Source: Dipylidium caninum
Taxonomy: Eukaryota > Platyhelminthes > Cestoda > Cyclophyllidea > Dipylidiidae
Direction: 5' to 3'
NCBI GenBank assembly: GCA_017562135.1
Contig: QEYB01000952.1
Span: 372,001-436,000 of the forward strand
DNA length: 64,000 nucleotides
Shown: positions 1 through 14,100 of the stretch, one piece after another
Position numbering within the stretch: position 1 is the stretch's first letter
How the letters are laid out: every line of letters begins with the position of its first letter
Program-made: the position numbers and the translations under genes
The notes under the pieces: model-generated
The model's input: only the letters and a program-made list of their open reading frames with translations
What the model was told of the DNA's origin: nothing
Database searches by the model: none

Positions 1-1864
1 GAATCACGCGTTTCAGCTGATCTGATACAAAAAATGGGATACAAGATGAGTGAATCTACACGCGAATAATCGCGACAACCTGAAAAAGGTCTGGTAACAT
101 AAATAAGCGATAGCAAAAGTGCGTGATGGAGATAAAGACCGAGTAGCTTTAGGTTTGTCAACAATGTTTTGATTGAGCTGAAGGTGCCACGTGAGAGGTA
201 CCACAACGCACTTGCGAACATGAATTTTGTCCTGGATTCGCGGATGAAGCCCAAGGAAAACTTTGGGAGAAAACACAGACAAGACCATTCTATCAAACAA
301 GTATCTTTGTCCCTCCATAAATTAAACGTTAATAGGCATCTAAGAAATAAATAAAAAAAAGGAGAGGCAAAACAAGACGTGAACTAACTTTTAACCATTG
401 TTAGCACCGGATGTGGAATGTTTGGGTTTGAGTGAAGCCGTGGAACATAAACGTGGCACAAACGGACAGCATAACCAATAAAAACTTCAAGAATTTCGCA
501 GGCTCAAATGTCTGAACAGCTTTCATTATATTCGAAAACAGGTTGTCCAGTGCTGAGCAGGTGAAAGCAGAATAATAACCTGATCATTCTCAGAAGGTGC
601 AGCATCATAGAAAACTTACTCAATAAATAAACAACACAAATATAACGCCATATTAATTTGGCCACAGCGAAGAATAAGCAGAGAACGAAGACGGTCATGT
701 ATAAATTGACGCTATGACTATACAAGCGATATGAATAATCATATATGGATATTTTGATACCAGATAAATTGTTTTCGGTCAAAACTGTTTGCATGGAAGA
801 CAGGACAAAAGAGTATATACTCCTGATGACACCATTTTAGTAACATGGAATTCTTATCTTACCCAACCGTCAACAACAATGTCATCAGAACCAGTAATCG
901 TATACAGAAGTGCGGTATTTCCGTATCGCAATACAATAAATCAACCGCCTTTTTGAGTGTTCCAAAGCCCCTAACGTCAAGGCTGTATATCGCAATCGGG
1001 AGCAGGTCTTGCTACCCAAAACGATGCAAAATGGTGCTAGAACACAAGTTAACAAAGTTTTTTTAAACAAACGATGTAAACCCCTATTCTTTCATGTGTA
1101 GCTGATTAAAATGCAGCCACTAGCCCAACATAGCCATAATTAATCTCCGACAATTTCTGAGACTGTTTACTGCTCCTCTTGTGTGGCATCGTTGCAAACC
1201 AAACAAGATACCAGAACTTCTACGTTAGTCAAATAATGGAAAAGAACTCCGCGAAAATTCGGAACTGTTAGGTAGTTCACTGAAATTAGTGATTGTCACG
1301 AGAAAGAACCATGGTTTCTGGTGCCAAAATCTACGCGCAGATGGACACCTAGGACCTGTGGGATTCCTAAATTATTGCTCGAAAAGGTGCGCGCATGGGG
1401 ACAATGAGAGAGACAGGCGAGGTAAACTAAGAGCGGCGGCGTTGGGGATTGCGGAAAAGAGATTTGCGACGTCATTCGCTCCCGAGACAACGCGTGAGCG
1501 CCCGGGCACCAATTAAGACACAGGCAGCTGTTTGAATTGGCGCAATAAGCACGCTAACCAATCAGACCTGAGGCCTTGAGATAAGGACAAAACGAAAATA
1601 GACAGTCTAGCGGCAGTTGTGCTAATTTGAACCATCGTAAGTCCCTACTTATTTAGCCGAAAAGAAATCACACACAAAATGGCTAAGAAAAAAAGTGACA
1701 TAGTTCCCCTGTCAGAAATTTTCCTTCTGACTGAAACGAGCTTAAAAGTGTCCGAATATGACGGCTTTGGTATGAAAGGTCGCGGATTGGAATGTAACAC
1801 AAATGAGTATGAAACGATATTGGATATATATAACAAAGCAAACTTTTCTTATAAAATTACGTAC
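1..1864 (-). other. RanBPM intron 7 (left part)
   Basis: No exon recognised on either strand. Short open frames here (13-318, 504-794, 1645-1836) show no family features. The + strand is purine-rich, as in the other introns of this gene. Confidence 0.6.
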
Positions 1865-2167
1865 CAACTCGATGAAGTAACGACACCGTAGCATAAAAAT
1901 AATCGAAGGCATAGATTCGACGAGACCGGAATAATCATGGACCAAGTGTGAAATCGCTTGGAGATATTGACCCTGACTGATCATTTCCGCCAGTCGAATC
2001 CGTTGGTTTGCGGCCCCGGGAGTTTCAGGCCACCTTTCACCGCCACCACATTCCCAGCCCTCCTTGAGAGGCGTTGGTTTAGGAATCCCAGCGGAGGTCG
2101 TAGATGCTGACACACCTTCCACCGTCGACTTATCCTCTACTTCTGTCATTGGCGATTCCAGCGATTC
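1865..2167 (-). CDS. RANBP9: RanBPM exon 7: CTLH domain
   Basis: 101 codons, phase 0 at both ends, acceptor aaacag and donor gtacgt. The first 50 residues are a charged, poorly conserved linker (EVEDKSTVEG, GWECGGGERWPE). The rest is CTLH: NQRIRLAEMISQGQYLQAIS, then SIIFMLRCRYFIEL, matching NRQRIQKLVLAGRMGEAI and LLFTLKVRQFIEM of vertebrate RANBP9. CTLH is the alpha-helical part by which CTLH-complex subunits pair with each other. Later exons, including CRA, lie off the left edge. Confidence 0.93.
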
Positions 2168-5100
2168 CTGTTTCTTGAGCCAACAATAGAAAACGGGGGT
2201 TCGTTAGAGCGGCACAGGACTGAACTCTAACGACAGCCCATTAATATTCGGTCGACGTGGAATATTTACATAAAGGTGACACTTAACTCACCAAGCAAAG
2301 CAGTGTTGGAATAATTATCTAAGTCTCAGTGACGAACCATGGTGCGACAGACAATAAACCACTGGGGTTGAAACGAACATGAATTTCGGCTATCATATTT
2401 CTCATAAAAGCACACACATAACTAAAAATAAACGCTTTCATAGTCTCGAAATTTAAGTAATGTAAAAAATCTCATTAGGTGGTTGTTTCTGGTTTGTTTT
2501 ACCCAGGGAACCGAAGGTGCGACAAATACTGAACTTGTTTTGCAATAACCGGAGTTAATACCGAGGGAGAGGTTTTACTGAGAACACCGAGGTAACGTTT
2601 GCGTACACGCCACGGGCGTGGTTACAAAATAAATAAGATTCAGGTATTTGTGTCCACTTTGAATTATGCCAAAAGGTATCTCACGCGGCTCACAACAAAT
2701 GGTGCGTAAGACAGCAAAATGGGTCATGTTTTATTTGGAGGCGGGGGGGGGCTACATTGTGTGCAGTATTTTAAAGACAGCAGCAGCCTGCGGAGGACCC
2801 AAAGCTGTCTAGGTATGGGGGATAAAAGAGCCAAAGGGTTAGTTTAATAAATTCAACCGTTCAATGTCTGAGAAGTTATCACAAAGAGGACGGGAGTACT
2901 TCGAAGATGCGCATTGAACAGATAGAATACTGGATGGGAAAGCTCAAGTACTTGGGCAAAAGTAGACAAGATTCTGCGTGGAACACATGAGAAAGCGGGG
3001 TATTTCCCGGTGTTGTATCAATTTAACGTGCCGAGGTCCACCACTACTAGGATAGAAGAAGGTTTGATGAGGGAAAAGCAGGTGCTAATGAAAAGATCAC
3101 GTGAGTCAGGGTGAGCCTTGCGCTTATTTACCGAATGGTAGGACATAGGCGCGAAGAGGGAAACAAATATCGAGTTTACCTAAATTTTGCCATTATTTAT
3201 TTAGCAGTCAATGAAATCTTCGAGTCGGAGTGAAAATCGGACCGGAGTTACGGAGGTGTACGTGGAAAAGGACATGGGCAAGAGAAAGGGTTACGGAGGT
3301 GATGAGACAAGAGCTGGGGTTGTGATGATGGTGGTGGTAGAGGTGCACTGCAAGTTAGGCTGACGGAGCGCGAGAAGACAGGGAGAGCGAAAAGGGCGCT
3401 CGACACGGACTAGAACTTACCGCTTTCCTGCGATGTAAGGGGGTCGAGGACTGGCTGTTCTTGAAAAGGTCCTTCAGACTCCACTTTTTAGCCCAACGTT
3501 TGAGTTTAGGGCTTAGGGAGTACTGAGAGAGAGGAAGGCAGGGAGAGGGAATGCGAACAGGATTAGAAAGGATCCGCCCATAAATAGGCGGAGTTTTACA
3601 ATGTCATGATGAATACTTTCTACTCTGCGCCACCTAAGAGGGTTCCTAACGAAAAAAGCCTTTATGCAATTGTGGCGTATAAAAACTGAAATCTAAAATG
3701 GCATTTCATTTTAAAAGATAACTGTGGCATTTATACTTATGGATACGTTTAAGGCCAAAACTATAAAAGGGGGCGGCAAAGCTGCGAAAATATGGCATGG
3801 AAAGCGAGAGAGGATTAGGGTAGAGGGGCAACACCCAAAACAGGTAGCGGATTCAAGGAGATGTAATTTCTCCAAGATCCTTCTGTTCGGACACTCCAAG
3901 TTATGTGACTAGAATTCAGTAATCTGGGATAGGGGAGCGGCGTAGCTGTTCTAGAGGGATTAAATCACTGCGACACGCCTTGGACCAAACTTGTTTTTAT
4001 TAAAGCAGGGAAAAAAACAACCCACCCGTAAAATGATGCCAAAATATTAGCTGCTTCAATATTCCTCGAAGGGACGATAAAAAGAACAAGTCGGACATCT
4101 ATAAAGTGAAACCGCCCATGAGGTCCACGTTAACTGCAAGGACTGTAGACGTCGCTACATTCTGCTTGATGGAAGACGTGTTAGTCTTTTAATGGTCGAA
4201 CTTGATTTACGGTGAGACACGTCTGCGAAGCGTAATGTGGAAAAGCTGCTCACTTCGCCGAACAATCTAGAAACTGACGCAAGTATTAAGGGGTTTTCCA
4301 GCATGATCACCTAAGCTGAGAATGTGAGGACAAAAACGGCGAACAAATAAATGCCTAAATAACTAAACCGTGTGGAGTCACTGCAAGTGAGAGGGATGAG
4401 TTTGAGTTAAACGCTGCCTGACCAAATGAGCTAAATAAACTTGAGCACTCGACTTCAAAAAAGTTTGGGAACAATTGCATACTGCGAAGTGGAAACGGTT
4501 AAATCAGACGAAAAAAAGTGTGGATTTAAGTGAAACCCCTTCGATTGAATAAGGTCTAGAAAATCATTCTTAACGGGCACACAGAGCTGTTACCAACGCA
4601 TATGCCAGACACGATAAAATGCATATCACCATGACAATACAGCCGGAAATAATAACATTGGTTTAAATGAACACTGGACTACAAATGAAGGCTGTATACC
4701 CACTAAAAAGGAGGTTCGCTCACTAGGATAAGTTTGTATTAATAATTACGCTCCGTGTGCGATTTACACACTGAATCAGAAGGAAAAAGCCATGAACAAT
4801 GAATGACACTTGCACAGGGACAATAAAATTAAGCAGTTGTTACAAAGACTCTCTTGCATACAGCCGAGAGAAGGTTAAAAAAGGGTTCCTCTCCACTCTG
4901 CTCCCTTCGTTAATAACGACAGTTGGCGGGGATTAGTATCTCCTCAACCTGACTCCAGGTTATTCCATCATGTTGGTAAAGAGGTTAATAAAATTGGTTG
5001 AAACAGATTTATGCCAGGGCATTTGTTAGATGACGCAGTTACATTTAGTTGACCTCATTTCACCTCAAAAAGCACTTTGACGAGCCAACTAAAATGACAT

Positions 5101-8100
5101 TTAAGACTATTCACAATCCTCGGCATAAATTCTATCGCGTTACCTTGGCAACATTCGGACCAGCTCCCGTTGTCTGTGCTCCATCACCGTGACTTGGTTC
5201 CAGGAATCGACATAAAGTGAATACGTTGTTACTACCAATGGACATTCCTCATTTTTTGGGTGGGAAAAGGGGCAAAGAGACAACTTAGACTCAGCCTACA
5301 TAGAATGGCAGAAGTCGTCCTGGCCTAATAACCAAGTGGCAGTGAAATTTGACTAGACGCCTAAGGGACTAAGTCACGTGCCTGTCAACGTCTTGCTCAG
5401 GCACATTTGTCAAGGCGTTGCTTGTCCGGGTGTCACCACCACCCGGACGCCTGACTGGTCGTGGATTATAAACTTAACAACCAGGCGATGAGTCAGCGTC
5501 CAACATTTCTTTGGGATATAATTAGTAAGAGCATGGAGGGAGTCACATGAACAGCACGGCTTCCCCATGAAACAAGCTCGACTGTATCCGTACTCACTGC
5601 ACCATGTCTCTACCCACCCGTTTTCGCCCTTATGGGATTATCCCTTTCCCAAGCGGTTTATGTCGAGCATGTTTTGGAAAGATGAATGTTTCAGTAAATA
5701 AAATCTAGGACAGAATACTATGCTATGCAACATGTTTTGGCATAGCATTTGCGTAAAACCCAAAACAAGTAGGTAAAATAGCCTAAAGTGTCGTCTCTAC
5801 ATAGTGCGAAGGGTCACCGGTATCAAAAGTGTGGTTAAAGGAGAGCGAAGTACCTATAGGGTGACCTCGATGAACTCAATGACCAGAAAAACCTCGCTCC
5901 AGATCATCAGTCATGCGACACTGTTTAGGCTCGAAGTGAGAAGGAAAGTATTTTATCAAGTCGAAACTAACTGCAACTATTCCGTTAGTGAAGCCTGAAC
6001 ATGTTTGAGAGTAAATAACAGCTAAGGAGAAGTCCTGAGCTTTAGAAACACGAACAAGAGGGATTATGAAGGGCAAAGGTGATATGTGTTCCAAAGCGTC
6101 GGCCTTTAACGGAGGAAACCGGATTCCAACGCTTTCTGCCCGACTGCAAACAATCATCCAAAAGTAACCGACCTCGAACACATTATTAGCCTTTTTTATC
6201 GTATATAAATAAGAAAAAGAGGATCGGAAGAAAGGCAGTGGCTCGCAATTGGACAGGTCAGATGACCAGTCATAAACCCAGACGCGGCACAAAACGATTA
6301 ATCAATCAATCAATCAGTCTATCAATCAGTAGATTATCGTATTTTGGGGATCTAAGTGACAAACATTTCATTATTCCATTCCAGCCGCTTGGGCCTGTCT
6401 GGCTCGATTGTCCTTGCGGTTAGAGAACAATGGCACGTTGCCTGCTCCGAGAAAAGCAAGTCAAGTACGTACAAACAACTGGAAACGGCCCTGATAGACA
6501 GAGGGGGGGAGGGCATGGACGCGCCGAAATGTACTACCAGTGGGCGAAAAACAGCGTACCATAAATAATCAGGGAAATGAAACATCCTCAGCCGCTTGCG
6601 CATCCGTAAAATCGGAAAGCAGGTTTCATCACAAACGCGTCTGCACGCACGTGCGTGTGTGTGTGTGCGTGTGTGAACATGTGCTGGTATAAATCGATGC
6701 TGCCTAAAGCTGTGTTTGGGCTTGCATTACTTGACAGCTAACACCAATTACGTGCGGTTCAAGCTACCGATGTCGCGACGGCTTCTATCGCTCTAGCCAC
6801 ACTCCCACAAACGCACTGTTAGACCACATTTTGAAATGTCAGGGATGAATCAGAGACACGGGTGACCTTTCGCAAAATCTCGAAACGAAGAATCGAATAC
6901 ATCGTGACGCCAAACCAAAGCCTCTTTACTATAGCGCACGGTATTTCAAATGCGAGCCTCACAAAATTGACAAGCCCACACACGCATACATAGCTTTTGT
7001 TTCAGGTCCGTTGCTCGGAAGGCCAGTTTATTAACATTTCAACCAGGACCAGTTCAGCTCAGTATTTCGCATTTCACTGCAATGCCCCACATACGCTCCT
7101 CTGTCGAGCACGAGAAGGCCTAAGGGAAGCAGTAGTAGCCATGGGGAGGACGGTACCCACGTAACGGCAACGCACTTGGCCGATGACGACAGTGCATTCT
7201 TTCGCCACTGCGACAATCGCCCAAACCCCTAATTGTCAGGACACGTTAATTAAAGCATCATCCGACTTGTCTACAACATTTCGACTTCAAATGCAGAAAA
7301 GTACGTACTTGCACATGATAAAATGATCTTTAACATCAATAGGGTGAACTCATGCAAGTGACAGGAAATAACACAACCTAAAGTGGCCATGGGAAAGATG
7401 CTACGTCCGCAGGCTCCACGCAGAGGACGCTCTTCCGCACGCATAAGGACTTAAGGTGAAAACAGAAATAGTCGCTGGTAAACATGTAGACCTTTTAGGA
7501 GGAAGGCTATCGGGACTAATTAAATTATAAATCGGATAAGGCGATGGTGGAGAGGAGAGAACGCAACCACCATCGCATGATTAAATACCGCCGCGCCAGA
7601 GAGTACATGCCTCCGCCGTAAAGTAAGTGGCAGGGGTAGATAAGGGGATGGAAGCACCATCGCCGTACGCGTATCACGCATACACATCTCGGATGCCATT
7701 TACAAGGTCCCTGAATCTCCGTAAGGCAAAAACCTCGTCAACATCACATCCCATTGCTTTTTCTCAAGGTCACAGAATAAAGGTTTTTTCCTTGTCTCAA
7801 AAAGCATTATACTGTATCGCTTCACACAGATTTGTTGGTGGAAAATGTCTTCGATTGCCTGTTAAAATTAGTCGGAGAGGGGTGGAGGGGAGTGAAGGGG
7901 AGTGACAAACAACACATACCCATAAGCTATGTTTACGCGTTTTTATGACTAGTTATCGTAAAACATGGATACAGAAAATTATGATTGGGTGTGATTTCAT
8001 GCCACATTACACTTCTTGTTCTATCGAGGGTAGGTGATTGAACCCTCCCACGATAGCAAGAAGGCATAGGATTGCGGCCTAAAATGAAGTTAGAGGAAAG

Positions 8101-11100
8101 ACTCACTTGAAAATCATTAGGCTGAGGGGGCTGGGGAGTGGACGTTGATTCGACGTCTTCTTTATCACGGATCCCATTCTCCGATGGGAAGCTGGGAGAT
8201 AGAGGAACGGCGGCAGCGGCGGTATGGCTGTTGACGGTAGGAGTAATTGCAACATTGGAAGTGGAGGAAACGACCGATGGCCTAGCCATGGCGTTGGCCG
8301 TATCCAGATAACCATGTCTCAACAGGTAGTCAAAGACGAGACTTAAAATTAAAAAAAGAATCCTGAACGTAGCAGGTAGATCCATCAACGTTTGAGTCGG
8401 GATTAAAAAATATCTATCACCGCAAGTTGAGAGCAATTGCATTAACACGTTGAAGACGTCACTGAAGTTACATGTCCAGACACTAAGTGAATCAAAATTG
8501 AGAAATCATTGAATCCGTGCCACGAGCAATCGAAGGTGACGAAGAACTAGTAGGCCCTCCAAATCATTTCTAAGAGTGCTTATGTACAGGTACAGTGGCA
8601 CTCAAGACGTCGAAAATCGGACAATGGGACACATATGGAAGGAAATTTTGATATCTTCTGATCACAAAAAGGAGCTTTTTTTCTACTGTTTTGAAAATTG
8701 AATTTCCCTGCTGAGAATCAAGCCATCTTTAAATCAAAGCAGTACAAACGGCAAGGCCACGATTCGCTATATCAGGGTGTGGAGGTGCCCTGGCGATAAA
8801 TACGAATGTAGATCCACGACGTGGGGACTCAGATTCCATGCAAAGGTTTTTTTACAAAATTGGAATTTCCGTACGAGTGGAAACTTCAATTTGACCGCAG
8901 GGACTTGGATGTGGTCGAGTCATCGAGACTTAAAGCTTTCCCCTTATTGGAATGACGGCAGATAAAGCGACAGGATGAAAGGTACGCATTTACGGCAGCC
9001 ACCAGTCAGCCGACGAAACGTTTGGGGTTCTGGGCTGAAACGTGCACTTGGCGGATGGATGCGAGTCCGCGAACCTGCCATGTAACAGGGTTCAGCCTGT
9101 GTTGTTATTTACACTGAGGATGCAATGAAGCACAGCCAACAGAATAGACCTAGTTACTGGCACCTTAGCTGTAAAAGTGAAAGGAAACCTAAATCAAATT
9201 ACTAAATATTTTTTTTTTTCTGAAAAAAAATCAATTTCGCACCTTAAGAAGGAAAATCAGAGTGAGGAAGGGAAAGAGGCAGTGCTAAGGCTGGAAAAAC
9301 CTAAGTCGGTTCTGAAGTATCTGACGTGGTGAAAATATTTGCAGTACAAATTCTACGTATAAGGAAACAAATTGGACGTATATAATGGCACAAATAATTG
9401 TAAGTTCGGCGATTGAATAACGACTGCATGTGACCTTAGATGCTTAGCGTTTCGAAAAGAAAAGACAGAAAAAAGAGATATTTTCAGAAGAGGAACCAAT
9501 TATCCAACGCGACATACTTAAGCATCACGGACACTGCGGTTTAAACGGAATTTCATCGGACATTTTAGATTTAAATTTAGTGTAAATATACTTAATTAAC
9601 AACTGGTATCAGTAGAATTTTTCTACCACGATGAGGTTCAGACTTTATGCAGATGATAAACCAGTTCCAGGTAATACAGCAAGAAAAAAAGTAAAAGTGA
9701 CCTGTGCAGTGCGTCCTGCACCAAAGTGCAATAAAAAAGTAACACCTAAGCGTAATTTATGCTCACGTGAAATGGCAGAAAAACGCGTTAAAAGTTGACG
9801 GGTAATCAGAATCGAGGAAAAGTCGACTTGTTGCAAATTCATGAAAGCGTACACAACGAGAGACCAAGTGGCCGTGGCAGTTCATTGGCGTTTTGGAAGG
9901 AATAGAAAGTTAAATGGTACTAAATGAAAGCATGCAAAGAGTTGACCGGAGTGGGAAGCAAAAAGGTCTGGCAAAAACCGTTTACTTACGTTTGGGAAGG
10001 AAATCGAGACCTCATTCCAAACCACTAGTCCACAACAACGTTACCTGCAAATTTCTCACTTTCCATAACTACGGAGCCTTTTTAGGGTTCAACACTACTT
10101 AGATGGGAAATAAAGTCTCAAAATTACTAGCTGCACGTGCCCGAGATAAATTATGACTACTCGAGTAAGTTAACCAGTTATTAAAGGGACAAACTGTCCT
10201 CTGAGTGCCAATCCATTAGAGGACACTCGGGTGCTTAATGCATTCTATGACGAGGAGGTAGTCCCACTTTTGTAAATTTGAGAAGGACTGTATCAATGGC
10301 GAAAAGTATTGTTCCTGCCTTTGCGAAGACAACAGTCACACGAATAACCCCAGAGAATTCAACAGACTGAATAAGGTAGCCATCACTAGAAGAGAGTTTG
10401 AATGAAACAAAACGCGCCTCTAAGGCATTTGTAGGACTTATCAACACACAACAGGATCGCTTTTCACCAGAAACTATTTGAGAATGGCACACCGCTGCTA
10501 TTCACATGGCGCCTTGTTTACGTGTACCCGCAATAGGATTTATAATCATTAAGTCAAGAAGACTAACCTGTACAAAGTGCGTGGTCTTAAACTCAAACAT
10601 CTCCTCTGCTACATGCGTTGGCTCGCAATCGGGTTCACAAAGCGGTGACCAGCGCAGTGGGTATGCGTGACATCGGCTGAAAAGATGCTACAGCCTTACA
10701 AGATTATATCAAGGGTGAGCATTTTGTAGCAAGAGCTTAGTAAGTTCATTACCCCGCCATGAGAAATGGAATTACTACTGAGTCCGATTGTTCCCAGCAC
10801 CCCATTATCATTAAACGTTGACCTAATGAGCTGGAGCAAAATAAAACCTCCGTGTCGGAATTGCCTCCACTTATTTGGGTTATCCGGGCCAGAAGCTATG
10901 GAAGTGAACCGGATTCAACCGTTGTAGGAGTGATAAAAGAGAATGAGGCCAAGGTAGACACAAGGTAGACAGACGTTTCTCATCTGCGTTACGATCACAG
11001 GGCTTGGACAAAAAAGTGGGTGTAAAAGACGAAGGCCAACCGAAGAAGAAAGACGTCTGGGTATAAAAGTGCATTCCTATCAGACGTGTGGGCCTAGGCC

Positions 11101-14100
11101 AACGGGAATTACCCGGGTGGCATCTAGCCGCTTAAATGCTGCTTCACCTGGCAGCAATAAGATAACCTCCACAACTTTTGGAAAATAAAAATATATTTTG
11201 GACCAAAGATTCTGAAGTGCGTGAAAGTTTACCACGAGAGAATAAATTTGGAGAAACGTGTACGAGAAAGTTTTGACTGGTAATAAAACACACGGATGAA
11301 GGATGTGACTGACCAAATTAGCACCAACTCCCTGGATCGAATTCAACTATCATCTGAAGGTCAAGAGTATACTGTGGGGCTGACAAGATGAGACGTGGGC
11401 TGCATTACAAATCGAGTATGATTGCGGCAAGCATTACAAATCGGATCATCTTAATCTTCGTGGCTAAAACAAGAGGCAGATGCATTTGAAGTGATCCTCA
11501 TTTCATGCCTCCAGCTTAGCATAGACAAACATGCGTACCTCTCAGATGAAATTGCTTCCCACTATCAGACCCCTTAACCAGAGCGGTCGGAAGTATAAAA
11601 GGAAGTTTACCTTTGCATCCCCACGTTGGCCAGATCAGCGGTGAGTTTGCTCTCGATAGCCTGGGTTACGGCGTTGCAGCGCTCCTGGGCGAGAAACTGA
11701 TCAATCGCAAACACAAAGTCACGCTGTCCGAAGTTGGCGATCAACGCAGTGGCGGGAGAAATCATTATCACACAGGGAATTGTCACCCCACTCGTCTGCA
11801 AAAAGGTAAGACCAGAAAACAATCTATCTTCTCCCCGATGACTTACGATGGGAAGATTCCCACTTCTTGAGGTGTTAAAAAGTTATATAAGCCTCGCTGT
11901 CACTAGCGCCTTGGCCAGCATGAACGCATGCTTCTATGCGATACCTCCGGCCCTCACACTTGAAATAAATTCCTCTGTTGCACACGAGTTTCAACGTCCC
12001 GATAAAAAGGACGGTGGGTATTTAAAATAAAGAAACGTGTGTGCTTTGAGAGCGAGCCTGATGCAGCAGTAGCTTCCCCCATTGTGATGGTCCAATGGCG
12101 CTTAAAATGAATAAGACGTTAATGTTTGGTGAAAGTATGGAGAGAGCCAAGTGTAATTTTAACCATCTTATGCTCGATTATTTGTGAAACTTGGACTATT
12201 GCGGTGCGATAGGGATTTCGTCCTTCCGAGCTTTCCGCAGTGTTGACGGGAGTACGGATCTTGCAATAACAATTGCTGAGTGTTCGGAGGCCGTGGGCAA
12301 CACCGAGACACAAAATCTCGGACCATAAGTCTAATGATGACACTAAAGGTGGGCCGTCCCTATATAAGCAGTGCAGTTGCCGCGATTTTTGTTGTGACAG
12401 CCTAAACAATAATAGGACGGTGTGATCTCTGCTAAAGTGAGTGCTAACTGCTTATGTCGTCAAGTTAGAAATCATTTTTAATTTCTTCATATTTTTCATT
12501 ATGACTCGATAACTAGTGAAGTCGAGAGAACTCCGGTAAATAGTGGAAGTAAAAGATAAGCGAGGAAGCTTCGACCACGGTGCATTAAACTACCACGTAT
12601 ATACGCTAAAACACCGTGGTGGTTATATTTAATGAGTCTATTAAAAATAGTGATGGGAGTCTGATTAAATGGCTTAAAAACCTCAGTACTGAGACGAAGT
12701 CAACAGTTGGTCAGAGAGGCAGACGAGTTTGCACTAGTGGCGAGGAAGATGGGGAGAGGCGAGAGAAGAGCGGGCGAACTGCACAAATAACCGACAACGC
12801 ACGCACGATGTGTGAATGGGACAGAGAAGGAGAGAGGGAGGGAGCAAAAGTATGCCGTAACTAGCAAACGTGATGCACTGGAGGGAGACAATCCAAGAAG
12901 TTGGTCAAATGGCAACTTTTTTCGTCTGTTAGATGCGAACTAAATAGTACACGACCTGCTATGGCCTCATAAAGTACAGTCCTTACGCCACATCTCCACA
13001 TCATTGAGCAAGGCATCCGTCACCAAAGGCCTTTTCCACGAGAGTACCAAAGCTCTGGAGAGCAAGGGTGTAATTAAGCTTGATTTTCAAAAGCAACCAT
13101 TTTTCATAGGAACTTGGAAAAAAGGGACTCATGCAAGGTAGTGTGAATGCCACCCATCTCTCGCTTCAAGTTCAATTCACACCTGAGGATTTTATTGGCA
13201 GTGAATTATTCACGAGAAAGCAGTCATAACATCAAGACCCCATTCGTTCCTTCTTAAATGTGATCTGGCAGGTAAGTAAGGGGTCAAAAGATGAATACGG
13301 GTCTGGCAATAGCAGGTCATATCCTGCCCAGGGTTTTCCGAAAAACTGCACGAGGTGGCCGACGGTCCCAAAAAAGACTTCACATGATGCTGTACTTTCC
13401 TTTCAGTCATATTCAACACTACTATATTTATGCTTTCTGTCAATTCCGACCTCGTGTAAGCAAAGCGCCGACGTAAAAAGCTTGTTATGAATTGAGTAGA
13501 ACTGGCTCTAGTAACAAAGTACAGATGAGTATTAAGGACGAAACCCTACTCCTATTATATTGTGAAATGCAACAGCGCAATGCAATGGGATTAGATGATA
13601 AAGGGGGGGACTGTAAGGGGTTACGTGCTAACCGTTATTGAAAGCCTAGCTTTTAATAGCACCAAAAAGCAGCACGAACAAACATGAGATTAGGGCTTTG
13701 TAAGCCTCAAAAAGAATAAATTAATGCCCGATGAAGACCGCGCCAGCCCGCTAGAGTACTTGTAAGAGTGAGCGCCTCCTCTCCTTCCGGGGGCCGTCAA
13801 ACATGGCATGTGAATACTAACGAATTGCAGGCCGTGTTGTCAAAACGGTAAGTCGCGGCTTTGAAAAGTTTGCACAGAAGATTGAAATGAGATCTATGTA
13901 CTTTCCTCGTTGGAATGCACTTTTGAGATCCACGCTTTTACGAGCGAACAATGCAAAAAATCACAGTGTGCGAAATAACGTGGTTGAGATGAGCAATAAA
14001 TTACACAGAAGGGTACAAAAACTTAGTTTGAAGTGACAGATGGGAGTCCAAAATAATGTAATGAAGAATAATGTCTATAATCTTCTTTGAGTAAAAAAGA

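Larger units (their letters stand above)
2168..8106 (-). other. RanBPM intron 6
   Basis: A 5.9-kb intron with strong ends. It holds an (AATC)n microsatellite near 6299-6330 and a TG/CG alternating run at 6641-6676. Otherwise I see no gene, RNA or mobile-element signature. Confidence 0.7.
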
